A model generated the notes under the pieces. That model saw nothing but the letters and a program-made list of their open reading frames with translations, did not search any database and had not been told where the DNA came from. Below, in pieces: positions 62,896 to 64,000 of a stretch of 64,000 nucleotides of DNA (positions are counted from its first letter, which is position 1; the number at the start of each line of letters is the position of its first letter). Source of the DNA: Odontocerum albicorne (lineage: Eukaryota > Arthropoda > Insecta > Trichoptera > Odontoceridae); NCBI GenBank assembly GCA_949825065.1, contig OX463842.1:32668727-32732726 (forward strand), given 5' to 3'. The translations under genes and the position numbers were made by a program.

Positions 62896-64000
62896 ATGAA
62901 AGGTGAAAGAGCTAGTGCCGGTGATGACGCAGCTAAAGAATATCTCAACATTTTGAAAAAAATTATTTAAAGAGGTGGATACCGACCTGAACAAGTTTTC
63001 AATGTAGACAGGACTCTATTAGAAGCGAATGCCTGAAAGAACTTACATTTCAAAATAAAAAAAGGCTGCATCTGGATATAAGGTGTCAAAAGAACGATTA
63101 ACTTTGCTCCTTGGTGCTAATGCTGCATGGGATTTTAAGCTAAAACCACTTTTAGTATATCTTTCCGAAAATCCAAGGTGTTTTAAAAGGTTGAACAAGA
63201 AATGATTGCCTGTCATTTGGAGATCCAACAAGAAAGGTTGGATGACTAAGATTCTCTTTGAAGACTGGTTTAAAAATTACTTTTGCCCAGAAATAAAAAA
63301 ATATTTGAAGGACAATAACTTGAGCAACAAGACATTGTTCATTTTGGATAATGCTCCAGGGCACCCGGTTAATTTATCTGAATTATCTGAAGATGTGGGA
63401 ATTGAGTATCTTCCAAAAAATACAACTGCTCTGATCCAGCCAATAGATCAGGGTACAATAGCCACTTTTAAGGTTTATTATTTACACAGAACTTTTCGTA
63501 ACCTTATTCACGAAACCGATAGTGAATCTTCGATAAAACAGATTTGGAAAAACTACAGCATCGGAGATGCCGTAGACAACATTAGCGAATCGTGGAAGGA
63601 ATTAAAATCAACCACAATGAACCATGTTTGGAAAAAAAAATACGGCCAGAATGCATAAAAACTAATGAGCCTAAAGTTAATTCTCTTTCTGAAATTCGAC
63701 AAAACATATTAAACTTAGCAAACAATCTTGGTTTTGAGGATTTGGAAGAAGGTGATTTGATTGATTTTCTAGATGTCGACAGAAAACCTCTTTCAAACGA
63801 GGAACTGATCAAGTTAGAAACAGAACAAGCACTTGATGAGGAGCCAGAACCAGAGCCAGAACCTGCTATATGCCAACAGCTAACAGCAAAAACTTGTCGA
63901 ATGCGCTTTCTTATTTCGAGCAGGGAATGAACATCATTCTTCAAAATGATCCCGACGAAGAACGCAGCGCTAAAGTGTCTCGAGGAGTAAACTCAGCCAA
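62896..64000 (+). pseudogene. Tigger/pogo-type transposase relic, runs off the window
   Basis: Similar to the DDE_1 transposases of the pogo/Tigger group. In order: GERASAGDDAAKEYLNILKK, EQVFNVDRT (first Asp), KERLTLLLGANAAWDFKLKP, LPVIWRSNKKGWMT, then the longest open frame 63206-63658 with FILDNAPGH (second Asp) and ALIQPIDQG (third Asp, 32 residues later), FKVYYLHRTF. The C-terminus continues in a second frame (about 63650-63880, EDLEEGDLIDFLD) and a third (about 63870 on, ALSYFEQGMNIIL, RSAKVSRGVNSA). At least two stops and several frameshifts are present. The N-terminal CENP-B-type DNA-binding half is absent. The terminal repeats were not found; the right end lies beyond the window. Confidence 0.88.

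Noticed and set aside
63582..63944. Minus-strand ORF with a Gly-Ser repeat
   Set aside because: Antisense of the Glu-Pro repeat in the Tigger relic C-terminus.

Overview
This is a window of eukaryotic, very probably insect, genomic DNA. The evidence is an AT-rich background, long non-coding stretches, three mariner elements, tRNA-derived SINE copies, LINE 3' relics, a Ty3/gypsy-type LTR element, a pogo/Tigger relic, three long (TA)n tracts and a 200-N assembly gap. There are no operons, rRNA genes, CRISPR arrays or long unbroken host coding regions. I cannot name the species. The few possible host exons are short, carry splice-like borders and lie far apart, as expected inside or between genes with very long introns.

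Layout. 1-4345 is AT-rich DNA with one small GC-rich ORF (1214-1375) and a 30-bp tandem repeat, then the gap (4346-4545). 5881-10514 is a minus-strand Ty3/gypsy-type element: apparent 5' LTR, primer-binding site, leader with its own minisatellite, gag with a zinc knuckle, a slippery heptamer at the gag stop, protease, and a truncated, frameshifted reverse transcriptase. No 3' LTR was found. Its LTR abuts a 300-bp (TA)n tract. 11604-12763 and 13200-14486 are two unrelated mariner elements. The first has a lost start and a nonsense codon. The second has perfect 31-bp ends and an intact 339-codon transposase, and sits inside a dispersed repeat (family C) whose other copies show the empty site. 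14.5-26.5 kb holds relics: LINE tails, family C and SINE copies, and a palindromic element with roughly 215-bp arms (19598-20411).

26548-27520 is a 36-bp minisatellite that stays open for 319 codons. 29313-29352 is a possible 40-nt micro-exon. 30380-36455 is a large inverted duplication with one (TA)n tract in its left arm and another in its loop. 36936-37888 is a third, internally deleted mariner inserted in a LINE tail. 38-59 kb mixes SINE families A and B, LINE relics, a hairpin, an 84-bp minisatellite, two clusters of exon-like ORFs (39386-39926; 49381-50045 minus) and GC-richer unique islands. The window ends in a multiply broken Tigger-type transposase relic (62896-64000).

The window records successive insertion and decay. 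Only mariner 2 looks capable of producing its protein. Coordinates of degenerate repeats are by-eye estimates.
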